Assembly: GCA_011634665.1 (NCBI GenBank)
Contig: WAEK01000009.1
Coordinates: 248,001-312,000, forward strand
Source: Mortierella sp. BCC40632
Taxonomy: Eukaryota > Mortierellomycota > Mortierellomycetes > Mortierellales > Mortierellaceae
Reading direction: 5' to 3'
Length of the DNA: 64,000 nt
The notes beneath the pieces are model-generated. The model saw only the letters and a list, made by a program, of their open reading frames with translations. It was not told the origin of the DNA and made no database searches. The position numbers and the translations under genes are program-made. This document shows, one piece after another, positions 36,071-47,702 of this stretch. Numbering within the stretch: position 1 is the stretch's first letter; each line of letters begins with the position of its first letter.

Positions 36071-37230
36071 TTTCATTTCTTTTTCTTTTTTTTTTATTCA
36101 TCTTTTTGTTATTTTTTTTTTTCAAGATACAACGACTAAAATACCAATAAACAAATATCCTCTGGAAAAAAAAAAAAAAAAATAAAAAAAAAAAGACTCT
36201 TGTCTTGGCTGTTGTGTCCCGGCACAGACAGCCTCGGTTGAGTCTTTGTGCCAATTCTTTTGAATATTCTCCTTCGAGGGTGGCCTCGAGCCGTTTTTTC
36301 CGCTTTTTTTAGTCGGTACTTGAATCCCACGATAATGAAAGGAAAAGGCCTCTCTCTATCTATCTATCTAGACAGACTACTCAACTCTCCTTGAATAGAC
36401 CACAGGGTCTGTGGTTTATTTTGGGGCGACCAAAAATTAACAGACCATTTATCCGTGAATACTAAAAAAAAAAAATAAAAATGGATCAAAGAAACCACAA
36501 TCAATTGACTTTTTGAGGCCGTTAAACGAAACAAAAAAAAAAAAAACATCGGTTTTTTTATTGCGTTCTACAGCCCATTCTGCTTTTGATTTTGAAGACT
36601 AAGAGAAGAGGTGCCTTTTTTTTTTTTTTTTTTTTCATTTTCCACAATCATGAATCAGACACAACCAAGAGAAGGTAAAATACCTGACGGGGCCTCACTG
36701 CTTCTTTACTTTTCAAGAAAAAAAAGGGGGGGAGAGAGATTATTATTATTTTTATTATTATTTGCCTCACTTGCCCACACTAGGATCCTTCACTTCAAAT
36801 AAACAACTACCAATCCAGAGCGAATAGGTTGGATGAGGCTAAAATACCACGACTTGCTTGGGATCTAATCCTAGTCACCATTTTCGTCCTCAAAATGAAC
36901 AAGGGTAAGAAATACGTTCTTCTTCTTCTTCTGTTCCATATCTCCTTGTAGTAACCTCTCAGAGAGTCCCCAGTGAAAAAAAAAATTGAACCATTGGCAT
37001 GGTGTGGTGTCAATCTCCCTTTCCATGTAGGGAGAAGGGTACCCTGGATTTGGATCGCAAAAAAAGAAAAAAAAAAAGTCGAAAAGAGAATCCATCAGTT
37101 TGGGTCCGAGTGATTTCAAAGCGCCTTCCATCCCTTCCTCTCCCTCCCCCCCCTCCCTCTTCTCCCTTCTCCCCTTCTCATCACTCCCCCTAAAACTACT
37201 ACTACTATAGATGAAAATTCAAAGGTGTAG
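36071..37230. other. Intergenic region, A/T-run rich
   Basis: There are A/T runs near 36167-36194, 36465-36480, 36531-36546 and 36617-36635. A fragment on the + strand at 37031-37110 reads smoothly (GEGYPGFGSQ, then a Lys run) after a possible TAG acceptor and might be an upstream exon of the weak gene candidate that follows. The opposite strand of 36871-36960 is equally open, so no call is made. Confidence 0.35.
36146..36151 (+). terminator. AATAAA polyadenylation signal of chitin deacetylase
   Basis: A perfect AATAAA about 75 bases after the stop codon, in the gene's orientation, followed by A runs. Confidence 0.5.
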
Positions 37231-37705
37231 TACTATCGACACCAGAAACAATCGTGATCAAACTTATCTATCAACAAAAAGAATATCTCTCAACAGGACC
37301 CTTGACGCGGAATCAGTTTTCAACATTTCGGATGAATGCAATTCGAGAGCATGGTTGGGATGCGGTGGGTATCGCTTTGTTTTTTGTTTTTTTTTTTGAG
37401 ACGAAACACATTGTCCAAATGTTGAGAGAGGGTCCTTGTTGTCGCGAACACCGCCGACAGTAAAGTCGTCATGAGGATGACCAGAAAAAGATGAAAATGC
37501 GTGTGCGTGTTCAAGTTGAAACTCTTGGGTAGAAAAGGAGGGTACTCTTTTGATATGTCCCAGGGATGCACTTGTTGGACCCACGGGTTCAGATTTCGGA
37601 ATCGCATCATGAAGAGAGGTTCCTTAAGAAGGGGTTGGGGTGTATCGACATCCGAGAGCAAGGAGTCGCAGAGACTGCCTTGGCAACCAAGGCCGTCTTT
37701 GCTGT

Positions 37706-37753
<48 letters not shown>

Positions 37754-37782
37754 TCCTGACCATGTTGGGTGGTGGAGAGTGA
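37231..37782 (+). CDS. Possible gene or gene remnant, two or three exons (unknown function)
   Basis: Not recognised. Two segments read as well-formed protein and join in frame: about 37231-37368 (LIYQQKEYLSTG, QFSTFRMNAIREHGWDAVG) and 37564-37703 (MHLLDPRVQISES, FLKKGLGCIDIREQGVAETA). The donor is GGTATCG and the acceptor TCCCAG. A third piece, 37753-37782, would end the protein with LTMLGGGE, but the intron before it would be only 49 bases of GA repeat, which is doubtful. No start codon was found; an upstream exon near 37031 is possible. It may be a degraded gene or the 3' end of a real gene whose 5' part was not recognised. Strand choice rests on the amino-acid pattern only. Confidence 0.35.
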
Positions 37783-37808
37783 GATGTCGCTGCTGTTCAA
37801 GATAGTAA

Positions 37809-37938
37809 GGGGGAGTGTATGTGAAGAAGAGCAGAAGGTTCAAGTGAAGGATGTGGGAGTCTTTAGGGGAGGGGGAGTGTATGTGAAGAAGAGCAGAAGG
37901 TTCAAGTGAAGGATGTGGGAGTCTTTAGGGGAGGGGGA
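37809..37938. repeat. 62-bp direct tandem duplication
   Basis: A 62-base unit beginning GGGGGAGTGTATGTGAAG and running to TCTTTAGGGGA occurs twice back to back with essentially no differences, plus a partial third start. The identity implies a recent duplication. Confidence 0.9.
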
Positions 37939-38641
37939 GTTGACTTGGGTTTACTTTCTTTTCCTTCTTTGTGGCCTTGATTCACGAATTGGACGGAAGA
38001 GAAAATGTTTTGCGCTCGCATTTGGCGAGTCGGTGGTTCAAAAGAATGATGGGAAAGGTATTTGCGCACAGACCCAGCTGACACACGGTGTAGATCTTTG
38101 TATTTGGCTCTTCTCTGATACAACATCCCAACAACGAAATAGGACTCGACAACCAAGAGGTCACCTAATGTCAGCTCACTTCATGGCGAAGGAAACCAGA
38201 ATTCTCCAGGAAATATGCGTATTGTTCTATGACAGAAGGTACCAGTAACAACAGAGTTACTGGTCTACTCCTTGGTTTAATTGACTCTGACCTGTCTCTA
38301 CTCAGAACCTGATCCCCACCGGCATAAACGATACATGTCCATATGTGTGGTTTCCATCATTCCATGGTGGTTTCTTCCTCTTCGGGATTCTTTTTAGCCT
38401 TCTTTCCCTCGGTCGATCAAATGGCGCGTCCCAGGTTAAATGTTCTACAGTGCGACGCTTTTAGAATCTAACTAAAACCAAGAAAGTGTGCAGCCATGTC
38501 ATGCTCCATACGACTCTGTGCCCTCCTCTTTTCTTTTCAGGCTATTTTATTTCACTCTCTTCCTTCACAGCAAATTAGAGTTCGCATCAGAAGCACTGAA
38601 TCGATAGTCAATATTACTCATTGAAGTAGCCATTCTTGAGT
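37939..38641. other. Spacer downstream of ATG27
   Basis: About 700 bases of mostly unique sequence between the tandem duplication and the ATG27 stop codon. No gene or RNA was recognised. Confidence 0.4.
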
Positions 38642-40631
38642 TTAGACTTCATCGTCTTCGTAGTCGTCATCAATCAATGTGTTGATCTCAGAGTCGACTG
38701 GAAGGTTATGATATGTCTGAGTGCGCTTTGGGCGGTAGCAATTCGCAAACACAATGATGGCCATATCCTATAAGGGCGGAGGAAAAAAAAAAAATTAGAA
38801 AATGCGACATGAAATGAGTGAGAAGGATTCTTGAATGCGGAAAATTTTGTGCCTCTCCATCACACAAACTGAAGGCAGTTTGCAAATCATGGCAACATGG
38901 CAACAGCAACAACAAACAAAAAAAAAGGCGGTTTTCATTCCTCCTTGACTCTACCTTAATGAAATCGAACCCATTCACCCAGGACTGATAGTTTGGAATC
39001 TGCTTCAATCCACGTGCGTGGTGAACAACACGGTTGTACGCAATGCCTCCAATAAAATAGACAGCGATAACAACTCCAATACTAAGTTGTTTCAACGGGT
39101 TCCCATAACATGTTGGAGTTGGTCAGGTGTATAAAAAGGTTGACGATTAAAAAAAAGTAAATAGACGCATCCCAATCGAGTCGAATATAGTCGTTGTGAA
39201 AGAAGAAGAAGAAGAAAAAAAAAAGGAACAAGGCAAAAGTTAACGGGAATTCAAATTTAGTATTTTGAGCATCAAAAGAGTGCAAAGAAAGCTTCACGGT
39301 CGACTTACATAATACCCAACACTCCTCCTCCGCTGCCCGAGTTACGACGCTCTGCAGGACAGGCAGCAGGCGTGCGCCATTCAAACCAAAAGTGACAGTC
39401 GTCATTATTAGCAATCAGGTGAGGGGTACCCTATGACCAAAAAAAATTAAAGATGAAGGCAACGGATAGATTAGCATACATGCCCTTTCTTTCATTGCCA
39501 CGTTGCAATCTAAAAAAATTGCCAAGACTTGAACATGAGAAGAAAAAAAAAAGAGGCCTATTGGGCTGTAGCCTCTGCTCCTTGGGTCTTACCTGACCAC
39601 TGACAGTCTGGTCGCAAAGGAATCGGATCGTGGTCGACTTTTTGTAGTTGGGAGCACTATAGCATTCGTCTCCATTTTTGTACTCGAGCAAAAGGCTGTC
39701 ACCTAGAATAGGTAGAGATATTTACATAGGCGTTGACATACCCGGACAAAAAAAGAAAGAAAGAAAATGGCATCAGAGCACTGTCGAGGCTGATCTAGTC
39801 GGATTCCTTTTGCAACTCCCATTTCAGATAGTCGTATCCAGTTATCGTCAAGAAAACCTGCTATGCTTTTTTGATGGTGGCTCTTCTCTCCTATAGTTCC
39901 TGACATACCTCTAAAGAATGGTGCCTTGCTCAATTGACTAAGGGTTGTCCAGCGCAGAATTATTTTTTTTTTCAGAATGAGATTCTCTTTACCGAAAAGA
40001 CTACTGATTGTACTTCCAAGCATGGGTGGTCGTCTGATAGTCTGGTTCCTTACCCTAGTGAGGTTCCCTTATTCTTCTTTCCCCAAGATGCAACGTTTGA
40101 TGGGTCCTTAAGATCCAGTTCCTTATGCAACAGTGTATGGCAGACGTTGATCTTGTAAGTTGCTGATTGATCCGAATCGGTATCTGGGGTCCAATCGTCT
40201 CTGTCACCCCCCCCACACACACACACACACACCCGATACACCAGAAGAAGAAAAAGAAAAGGAGTCAGCACGCTGGTCTCCTGGAATGGTTGATAGGCAG
40301 CTGCTCCTGCATTTGACAAAGGGCGGAAAGTAATGGTCTTGCTCCAGCGGACGAAAAAAAAAAAGGCATCCTTGCCGCCACTTTGCCTAATCATCCTGTC
40401 GTCCTAATTCATCTCATCCAAACCAGGGTTTCACTTGTTAGGACCATCACATTACCCGCTCTCTCGCATCAACGGCCTGAGATCAAAAAACTTTTTGCTG
40501 GTCGGATGCGTGACAGTGCAGTCAGGTTGGTCCGGATCCGCAGCAATGATGGACATGGAGGAAAGCGCGAGCAGTGCCACCAAGATGGCCATTGTCGTCG
40601 CGTGAGCTTTCTGTGTCGCGCGTATGAACAT
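38642..40631 (-). CDS. ATG27: Autophagy-related membrane protein Atg27 (MRH domain)
   Basis: A type I membrane protein that in yeast cycles between Golgi, endosome and vacuole and supports Atg9 traffic. Exons down the - strand: 40631-40456, 40200-40054, 39695-39593, 39430-39309, 39081-38955 and 38767-38642, 266 residues with consistent phases. The signal peptide covers about residues 1-29. The lumenal part has the mannose-6-phosphate-receptor-homology pattern: FFDLRPL, WTPDTDSDQSATYKINVCH, DECYSAPNYKKSTTIRFLCD and CHFWFEWRTPAACP, with six well-spaced Cys. One membrane span follows (GGGVLGIIIGVVIAVYFIGG), then a short tail with YHNL, a YxxL sorting signal as known for yeast Atg27, and an acidic end. 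Acceptor choice at 39696 (not 39703) is forced by frame. Confidence in family is high. Confidence 0.9.
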
Positions 40632-41411
40632 GATCTTGAAGCGGGAGATCGAGAGGTCTGGACTGCAGTAAAAAGATAAAAGAAGGGGAGGGGGAGGGGG
40701 AGAGGGAGAGAGTGAGATGATCCTGAGAGGTCTTTTAGTTGCGTGGTGGAGAGGAGGTGATGATGAACCGGGGTCAACAATCCTGCTTGTCCTGAGGTTT
40801 GAGAGTGCTCTGCCAAGGAAAAGCTGGAAGGAAAGAAGGAACAGAGGAGAAAAGTCGAAAAGGGTTCGCAGTCCCTCCTCCTTCTCCACCTCGCCACAGC
40901 CGCCACATCTCTGGCCCCCCGACTCTCCAATCGCTGGTGAGAAGAAAAAAAAAAAAAAGAGAAAAATAATAATCAGTGTTGCCCTGTGCGGAGCCAATTC
41001 TTTCCTAGTGAACCACACTGATCATCCAATCCTTAGCATAACCGCCAAAGTCCAACTTCCTCAAACCCTGGTCTTTATCCCTGCACTGGAGATATCTCTT
41101 TCCTCATCCTTTTCTTGAGCAACTCTCGCCTCCAATGACCTATCCAACTGCCGCAGAGCCGTCAATGGGAGGGTGTTCTTTTAAAAGAAATTTTAATAAG
41201 AACGGTTTGGTGTTGGTACAAGCCCGAGAATGAAAGGGACAAAAGAATAAACTACAACAGATACTGGATATTTTGTGAGAGAGTAATGAGTGAGTGTACA
41301 AAAGAATCAAGAGTGTAATCTTTCATCTTTTTGTATCTACCAGGATACAATCGGCGATGAGGCCAGAGAAAGACAACAAAATCTCTTCTTTCTTTCAGCT
41401 TTCAAAAGCAT
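40632..41411. other. Spacer upstream of ATG27
   Basis: 780 bases between the ATG27 start and the stop of the next - strand gene. It contains a G/GA-rich stretch (40684-40715) and an A run (40946-40959). It presumably holds the ATG27 promoter and the neighbour's 3' UTR. Confidence 0.4.
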
Positions 41412-42757
41412 TTAAAAGCTTTCAAACTCGGTTTGCGCCCTAATAGATTCGACCCATTGGGCAACCGAATCCGGGGTACAGGTAGCACGGCCAAGACTTG
41501 CTTCGTGGATCAGCAGTACGATCTTGTCACCATCATTCAGTCCAAACATGTACAGGGCCTCCTGGTCGCCCTCAATGGGTTCTAGCCCCGAGTTCTCATC
41601 GACATCTTTGACTTTTCTGAACAAGGACATCTCTGGCCACATCTCCTCCTGACCTTCGGCGCTAGGCTGGAGTTGGAGGAAGAGCATCTTTTTGAGTCGA
41701 TTTACGGTTTCCAGCTGTGTGTTTTTTTTTTTTTTTTTTTGTGGAACAAGATGTGGCAAAGGCAAGAAGGAGAGATACCATTTGTTAGTTGTCATCTTTT
41801 TTTTTTTTTTTTTTTTTTCGTTGGCAACCTCCCTCCTCTTTGTCATCCATGCATCATCAGCAGCAGAGGACTTTGCAGGTGTGTAACAAAGAGACTAGCA
41901 ACGACTCTCTTTTTTTTTTTTTTGGTCAAAGCATCTCCCCCCTCCCCATTCCTTACATTGTCGACAAGGACTTGACTGGTCAGAGTATGACTTGCTGTAG
42001 AGAGGGCTTGCCACTGATGTGCCAGGGAAAGAAATGCGGGATCGCCGACTTTGTAATCGACCGAGATCTTGGCGCTATAGTTCACGTTTGCTCCGATGCT
42101 ATTTTTTTTTTTTTCCCCACCATCATGACCATCCATCCAAAAAAAAAAAAAAAAAAAAAAAAATCGTGAGGAGACCAATGAACGAAGACAGGGGAGGGCA
42201 GGTGCACGATCACATATACAGTTCACACACACACACACACACACACATAAACACACAGGAGAGAGAAAGGCAGAAGCGGTTAGCATGACTGAGGCATCGC
42301 ATATAGGGGTGGATGGAGTGAGGAGGAAGTACAAAGAGTTTAAGGACCATGGTGCTCGTTTTTAAGCACACGACGAGGGCGTTTCGATCCAACCACGAAA
42401 AGCGGTTGTATTGGGATCTTATGAGAGAGAAAGAGAGAAGGAGGGAAAGGATGTCTGCTCTTTTTCTCAAAAGGACAAAAGGAGAGCATGGAGAAGACGA
42501 AACGAGTGCTGTTCAGGATCCAGCCAATTTTTTTTTTTTTTTTTTTTTTGAATGTCTGTTTACCTTGTCAGATCCCTAGTGGCAGCACAACGCCGAAGTC
42601 CTCCACTTGAAGCCGAAGCCGGAGACTGCTGCAATGCTGCGTAATGAGCATCGTCAAGCTTCTCTGAGGAAGAATCCGAGAGAAGTTTCGAGTCCACACG
42701 AGCATGGGTTGGCTGGTGGAAGAAGGTGTTGGTTGGGTGTTGCTCTGTCATGGCCAT
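41412..42757 (-). CDS. Small protein with ubiquitin-like C-terminal region (hypothetical)
   Basis: Not recognised as a named family. Exons down the - strand: 42757-42564, 42098-41957 and 41714-41412, 212 residues, phases fit. A second Met lies two codons after the first. The N-terminal 65 residues are polar and probably disordered. The middle (YSAKISVDYKVGDPAFLSLA) looks folded. The C-terminal 100 residues begin VNRLKKMLFLQLQ and contain EALYMFGLNDGDKIVLLIHEA, which resembles the second half of a ubiquitin-like fold (GLxDGDxI), so a beta-grasp adaptor is my best guess. Introns carry long T/A runs (41719-41736, 41799-41819, 42139-42163, 42531-42549). There is no terminal Gly-Gly, so conjugation as a modifier is unlikely. 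Existence is fairly sure; function is unknown. Confidence 0.68.
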
Positions 42758-45185
42758 TGTACCGATGACGTTGACTTTTGATTTTTTTTTTCAAATGGAT
42801 TTAGCTCCGGATCGGGGGGGGGAGGTTGAAGAGAGATGAAGAGGGCGATCGAGAAGAAGAGAGAGGGAATACCAAGAGGTGAAGGTTGCGTCGAGAAGGT
42901 CAAGTAGCCAGGCCGAGGTAGTGGAAAGATAAAGAAATGTTGATGGAGCGGGTTGGAATAAGTATTTTTGGGTTCCTTCTATCCGAGTCGTCAAGCACTA
43001 GACACTCGCCCACTGAAGGATGCAGAACAGAAGTCCAAGGTTGGCGTTCAAAGGCAGTTGAACAATGTAGAAAAAAAAAAAAAAAGGCGTGTATGTGTGT
43101 CTGTGAACGTGTGTAAGCGGATGGGTAGAAGGTTGTGGTATGCAAGGGAGAATGAACAGACAAGATCGACAGTCCGTTGCAGCGACCAGGGCAGGACAAC
43201 CACGCAAAAGGTGTTATCGGTTTGTGGAAGAACAGAGGTAGAGAGACGGAAGTATCAACGACAGGGGATGTTAACGGAGTGTGTGTGTGGATGGTGAAGA
43301 AAGAAGGGAGCAATGGCAAGTTGACTGTTGGCAAGACAAGGCTGGTGAAAGATGGGAATAAAGAAGCAAGAGTGCTTGGACTTTTGTGTGTGCACGATGT
43401 ATGTGAGGGCTGAAGGCCAGAGAGAAGGTGAGTTTAAGAAGAGAGTGCAAGAGGAAACGACTCTTTTTATATGGGCGTCGCACCAAACGGCCGGCTGGCC
43501 CATGGGCTCGCCAGGCACAAAGGCGCGGGATGCAGTGCAGATTCAGTCTGCTCTCGTCTTCGTCCCCCTCCACTCCTCCTCCCTCCCTCCCTCCCCCCCA
43601 CTCCTCACACCATCAGCGTCTGTCCTCTCTAGTCATCCACATTCAGAATATCCTCCATTAAACCCCCTCATAGCGTGCTCTGCTCTATCCTATCCTATTG
43701 AGTATTGGCCATTCAAAACTGGTCACTGAGCACTGGCCATTGGACACGAGCACTGCGCTTGGACAAAGGCATGGGCATGGACCAGAGGCATGATCATTGG
43801 CAAGAGTGGACGAGAACGGTGTATTGTGGCTGCTTTGACAAAGGGGGTGTTTACTCTCTCGCACTCACGCACACTCTCTCACACCCACTCATACTCTCTC
43901 GAACTCTCTCATCTCAAGCTCTCTCTTTCTCTCTTTCTTTCTCTCGTTCTTTCTCCCTTTCTCTTTCTCTCTTGCCTTTCTGCTTCCCATGTTTTCCCAG
44001 GCAATTTGCCCAAGGTAGCCGAAGAACCCGATCCTAAAAGATAGACGAGATTTCTTTGACATGGCCTCTTGTCTCTACCCTTCCATTACATTCACACCGT
44101 CTGTTGTGTTCTGCTCAAATGTCGTTCGCCATCCCATTCCACTCCCTTCATATTGTCACTACCTTTCTCCTGTGCTCCGGCTCCGATGCTCCCAGGCCCC
44201 CGCTCCCTCTCCTGAAAGCAGAGACGATAACACACACACACACACACACAAATGGAGAGTCGGTATCAGCTCAGCTCAGCTCAGTTCATCAGTCTCTTGA
44301 GGTGATGACAGTAAGCGGCGTCTGCTCTGGGGTCTCTGGGATCATGTCAGGGCCAAGAAAGCTGGGTTGGATCAGGCCCTTTTCAGGTCCAAGTCCGGGA
44401 GTGGCCCAGATCTGTGTCTTGGATAGAGATCAAGAGGTCCGGGTCAGTCATGAAAAAGGGGAGAGAAGAGACAACAAGTAGCAGAAAGTGTATGTAAAAA
44501 AGGAGTGGGATAAATAAAATAATAATAATAATAATCGTCGTCGTCGTCGTCGTCGTTCACATCGCGCAAGTTGAGGCTGTGGACGATGGGATCAAGAGAG
44601 AGTAATGAGTAGGACAAGGTCACCCAACGGACTTGCTACGGAGTCAAATGCCATTAGCAAAGAAAGAAGGGGAACTGAGGATGAGGTGAGCCCAGGGGAA
44701 CGGGGAGAGACGATTGAAAGAGGGAGAATGGTGGACATGAACGCGAAAGAAGGAGGCGCCGTCGAGCTGGCCCAATGCATCGACCGCAGTCTTGCTGATA
44801 ACAGCCTAATAATTTCTAGCGAGATCTGTGCGCGTTTTTTTGGAACTTTTTTTTTTTTTTTTTTTTTTGCTCGCATGCTTGCTTGCTAAGTGCATGAGAG
44901 TGAACCAGCTCAGATGCTCGTCCTTATTTTTCCTCCTTCAAACGCCTCACTTCCTCTTTCCTTTACCCTTTTCCTTTTTCCTAGTCAAGGCATGCCCAAT
45001 TGCAATAGGATAACTGACTTTTTTTTTTTTTGGTAGAGCAGAGCATGCGCCTTTCCAAAATGCTCTTCCGCGCAGCAAACCGGGTCAAATTGTATAGGAG
45101 TAGGAGAAGGAAAGAGCAGGGGCAAAAAATTGACGAAAGGGTAACAGGGAGAAGTTATGAAGCCAAAGCCAAGGTTGAAGAAAGG

Positions 45186-45230
<45 letters not shown>

Positions 45231-45613
45231 AAAAGGACACCAGCATGAGGATAATCTGCGGCAGTATAAGGTTCGGTTTTTTTTTGGCCCCCACCAGCGC
45301 GGGGGACATGAGGCGACCCTCAACATGGATTTGGAGACGAGGGCGCGAGCAGCAGCAGCAGTTTGTCAACAAGATATGGCGAACCAGGGGGCTAGGAATG
45401 CCGTGAGAGACGCTTTCAATTGGAGAGATTGTAAGGGTAAGATAGGTGTAGGGAGACCAAGAGAAGACAAAGGAAAGGGGTGTGGGGTGTGGGGGTGGGG
45501 GTAGTAACGAATGAGGAGGAGGAGGAAGAAGAAGAGGAGGAGGAAAGCATGGACATGAACAGGGATGATCAATAGCAAAAGAAAAGAAGAGAAAATAAAA
45601 TCGCTCCAAGGGA
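42758..45613. other. Gene-poor low-complexity region
   Basis: 2.86 kb without a supported gene. It contains A runs (43071-43084, 45186-45228), T runs (44847-44868), CA and CT repeats (43859-43975, 44231-44250), ATA/GTC triplet runs (44513-44556) and G/A-rich tracts. A frame at 44605-44850 (+) is charged and protein-like but ends in a T run and has no recognisable partner exon. The part next to 42757 must include the promoter of the ubiquitin-like gene. Confidence 0.4.
45186..45228. repeat. A43 homopolymer
   Basis: An uninterrupted run of 43 A on the + strand, the longest homopolymer in the window. Assembly length is likely unreliable here. Confidence 0.9.
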
Positions 45614-45853
45614 TCATCCGAGGATCGGCACCATGCCCAGACCAGAGTGGAATACGGAACAGACACCAACCGTTGAGACCGTGACAAAGAGAAACAGGGC
45701 ATAGGGGATGTGGGGCAATCTGACAGGTCTGCAACCGAGGGCTCGGGCAAGACGGAATGCAAACAAACTCGGACATGTTGGGACCAGGAGACGTTGCGAC
45801 GATTCTTCACTTGCAAGTGGGGTAAAAGAAGGGGTGAGAGTCCCGGATGACAT
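45614..45853 (-). CDS. Possible small single-span membrane protein (orphan)
   Basis: Not recognised. From ATG 45853 it reads 79 residues. A polar N-terminal third is followed by a basic stretch (RLARALGCRPVRLPH) and a hydrophobic segment IPYALFLFVTVSTVGVC, ending FHSGLGMVPILG. A basic flank plus one short span near the C terminus would suit a tail-anchored or mitochondrial outer-membrane protein. An acceptor-like CACGCAG lies about 34 bases upstream of the ATG, so the true N terminus may come from an upstream exon. The frame is open further 5' without an ATG. It is weakly supported and may be spurious. Confidence 0.33.
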   Translation of the reverse strand: MSSGTLTPSFTPLASEESSQRLLVPTCPSLFAFRLARALGCRPVRLPHIPYALFLFVTVSTVGVCSVFHSGLGMVPILG

Positions 45854-46445
45854 GACAAGAGAGTGGATGTCATCGTACTCTGCGTGAGAACCACAGGGCA
45901 AACAAGACGTCGCGTGGAGTCACAATCCCATGGCCACTCTCCGCCTACCTCCTCTTCGTCCTCCTTCTCCTCCTCCTCCTATCGCTACTGCTTTTAGCTC
46001 GTCTGGCTGATAAGGCTTCTGGAGACACGCAAACAGAGGATCGAGCTGTGGTCTTTCCAAAAATATGTGCTCTTTGGTCCTCGATTAGGTGTTCCAGGGG
46101 TTCCAACGGTCAGTCGAAACATCAAAAGAGCAAGCCGGCGATGCCACCCCCAAAGTCAGATGGTTGGTTCATCCTCCATCAACTTGTCTCCACAGCGCAT
46201 TCTTTGAGACTAAAAGAGCGACCCTTTTCGGGTAAATCGACCCATAGTAGGTTGCGAACGACATCGTCCGCTCTTTCTCTGCGATTCGTTTGCTTCGAGT
46301 TCTGCACAACTTTGCTTTCTTTCTTTTCTACTCTCACTCAAGTGCTACCGAAGCAAAGGGTGAACTGGACACTTCGCAATCTTTACGCTCCATCCGACTT
46401 ATTGTCACTCCTCAGTTCAGTAGACTTGCTGTCCACTCTTTCCCA
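45854..46445. other. Divergent spacer between two orphan frames
   Basis: 592 bases, with a CCT/CTC-rich segment (45946-45984). It presumably carries the 5' flank of the 46446 gene; no motif was identified. Confidence 0.35.
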
Positions 46446-47033
46446 ATGCCTATTATCGATCCAAACGACCCAGCAGCCCACTGTCTTGGCCTGTCTCGAC
46501 CTCTTCTGGCTGGATTTGATTATGGCCACCCCTCGAAAGCACTCGTACCTCACGGGTCTACTACTCCCTTGAATACAAAAACGAATCATGACTCAAATGT
46601 TCGGGACAGGATCAAGATCAAGGGTCCCTGTATCCCTGACAGTGGCTCCAAGAATACTGTGTGCATCGACCAAAGTCCCAGACCCCCTATCAAGAAACTC
46701 GATTACGAGGAAGCGCTTTGGTTCCTCTTCCATGAAAGTAGCAAGGACCCCCGAGGTATCGAATTGTGTCAAGCGATTGAACTGGTACCAAGACCACCAC
46801 TCAAGGCAGGTGTGCTTCAGTATCTCTTTCGAATGGAGGCGATTGGAAGATTGGAAGATTGGTCGCTCTTGTTTGGACCACAGAATTCGTTTATCTTGCA
46901 TTTACTAGAGAAGATGACAAAGAACGAACTAGTTCCAAGTAGCTATCACGAGCGTACGATTTGGGAAGAAAGGAAAAGCGAGACAAAAGAGTGGAAACGC
47001 AGTCGAGAAATCTCTAGTTCCAATCTTGTCTAG
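46446..47033 (+). CDS. Hypothetical protein, single exon
   Basis: Not recognised. It has 195 residues from ATG 46446 (CCAATGC context); the same frame is open upstream but without a convincing domain. The N terminus is Pro/His-rich (MPIIDPNDPAAHCLGLSRPL); a folded-looking C-terminal half holds LDYEEALWFLFHES, PPLKAGVLQYLFRMEAIGRL and FILHLLEKMTKNELV, helical and amphipathic, with a basic, Ser-rich end. No signal peptide or membrane span. Composition and the absence of repeats favour a real gene over chance. It lies about 670 bases upstream of UBA1 on the same strand. Confidence 0.55.
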   Translation: MPIIDPNDPAAHCLGLSRPLLAGFDYGHPSKALVPHGSTTPLNTKTNHDSNVRDRIKIKGPCIPDSGSKNTVCIDQSPRPPIKKLDYEEALWFLFHESSKDPRGIELCQAIELVPRPPLKAGVLQYLFRMEAIGRLEDWSLLFGPQNSFILHLLEKMTKNELVPSSYHERTIWEERKSETKEWKRSREISSSNLV

Positions 47034-47702
47034 TTTGCTAAACCCAGAAGCCTGGCTTCTCGCCCCCCTACTCCCTTTCCCCTCTTGGAGCTAGTGCCAA
47101 CCACTCTTGGCATCAGTAACACTTGCACTGCCACTTTGCTTGATCCTGATTTTTCGATTAGCACTCAGGGGGGAGATTCGCCCATGACTTGCCTCGTTGG
47201 CGAGTAGGTGATTGAGATCCTTTACGAAATCTACTATCCATAAAGCGTGACTAGTACCCGGATTGGACCGAGTTCCTGTCTCTCTATCTTTTCTACAACC
47301 TAAACCTGCTAGTCATTGTCCTGACCTCACAACATTTTACTCCTCGCTATCAGAGTTGGGTTTGTTAAGTCTCTGTTGTTTGGCTGAAGATGTTGACCCG
47401 GGAGTATCGCATGCTGGGACCATATTTGATGTAATAGCTCTAGACAAGTTACCAGTTGCTTCAAACGACCTAGTACCTAGTACGTCGAGTGTAGTCGCTC
47501 TGGGAAACAGTGCAAAGGATAGTCGAGGAGGCTCAGACTGAAGGAATCACGATTTTTTTTTTTTTTAGAGTGTGACGTTCGAAATCCGGCAGTCTTTCTC
47601 ATCGCCCACGCCTCCGCTCCCTATTTCACATTGGACCCAGCCAACTTTTGCTTCTCACACTTCTTTCTTCCCCTTTCATTTCAGACAATAAACACCACTA
47701 TC
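47034..47702. promoter_or_regulatory. Spacer and promoter region of UBA1
   Basis: 669 bases before the UBA1 ATG. A frame at 47263-47541 lacks an ATG and any recognisable motif and is not called. A T run sits at 47551-47565, and a pyrimidine-rich leader precedes ATG 47703. Confidence 0.4.

Noticed and set aside
44605..44889. Charged + frame ending in a Phe run
   Set aside because: Polar and protein-like but without family match, partner exon or splice logic; kept only as a note.
46048..46572. Overlapping + frame of 174 codons
   Set aside because: It overlaps the better 46446-47033 frame, Leu/Ser-rich, with no motif.
47263..47541. Frame of 92 codons before UBA1
   Set aside because: It begins with TTG, has no recognisable feature and lies in the promoter region.
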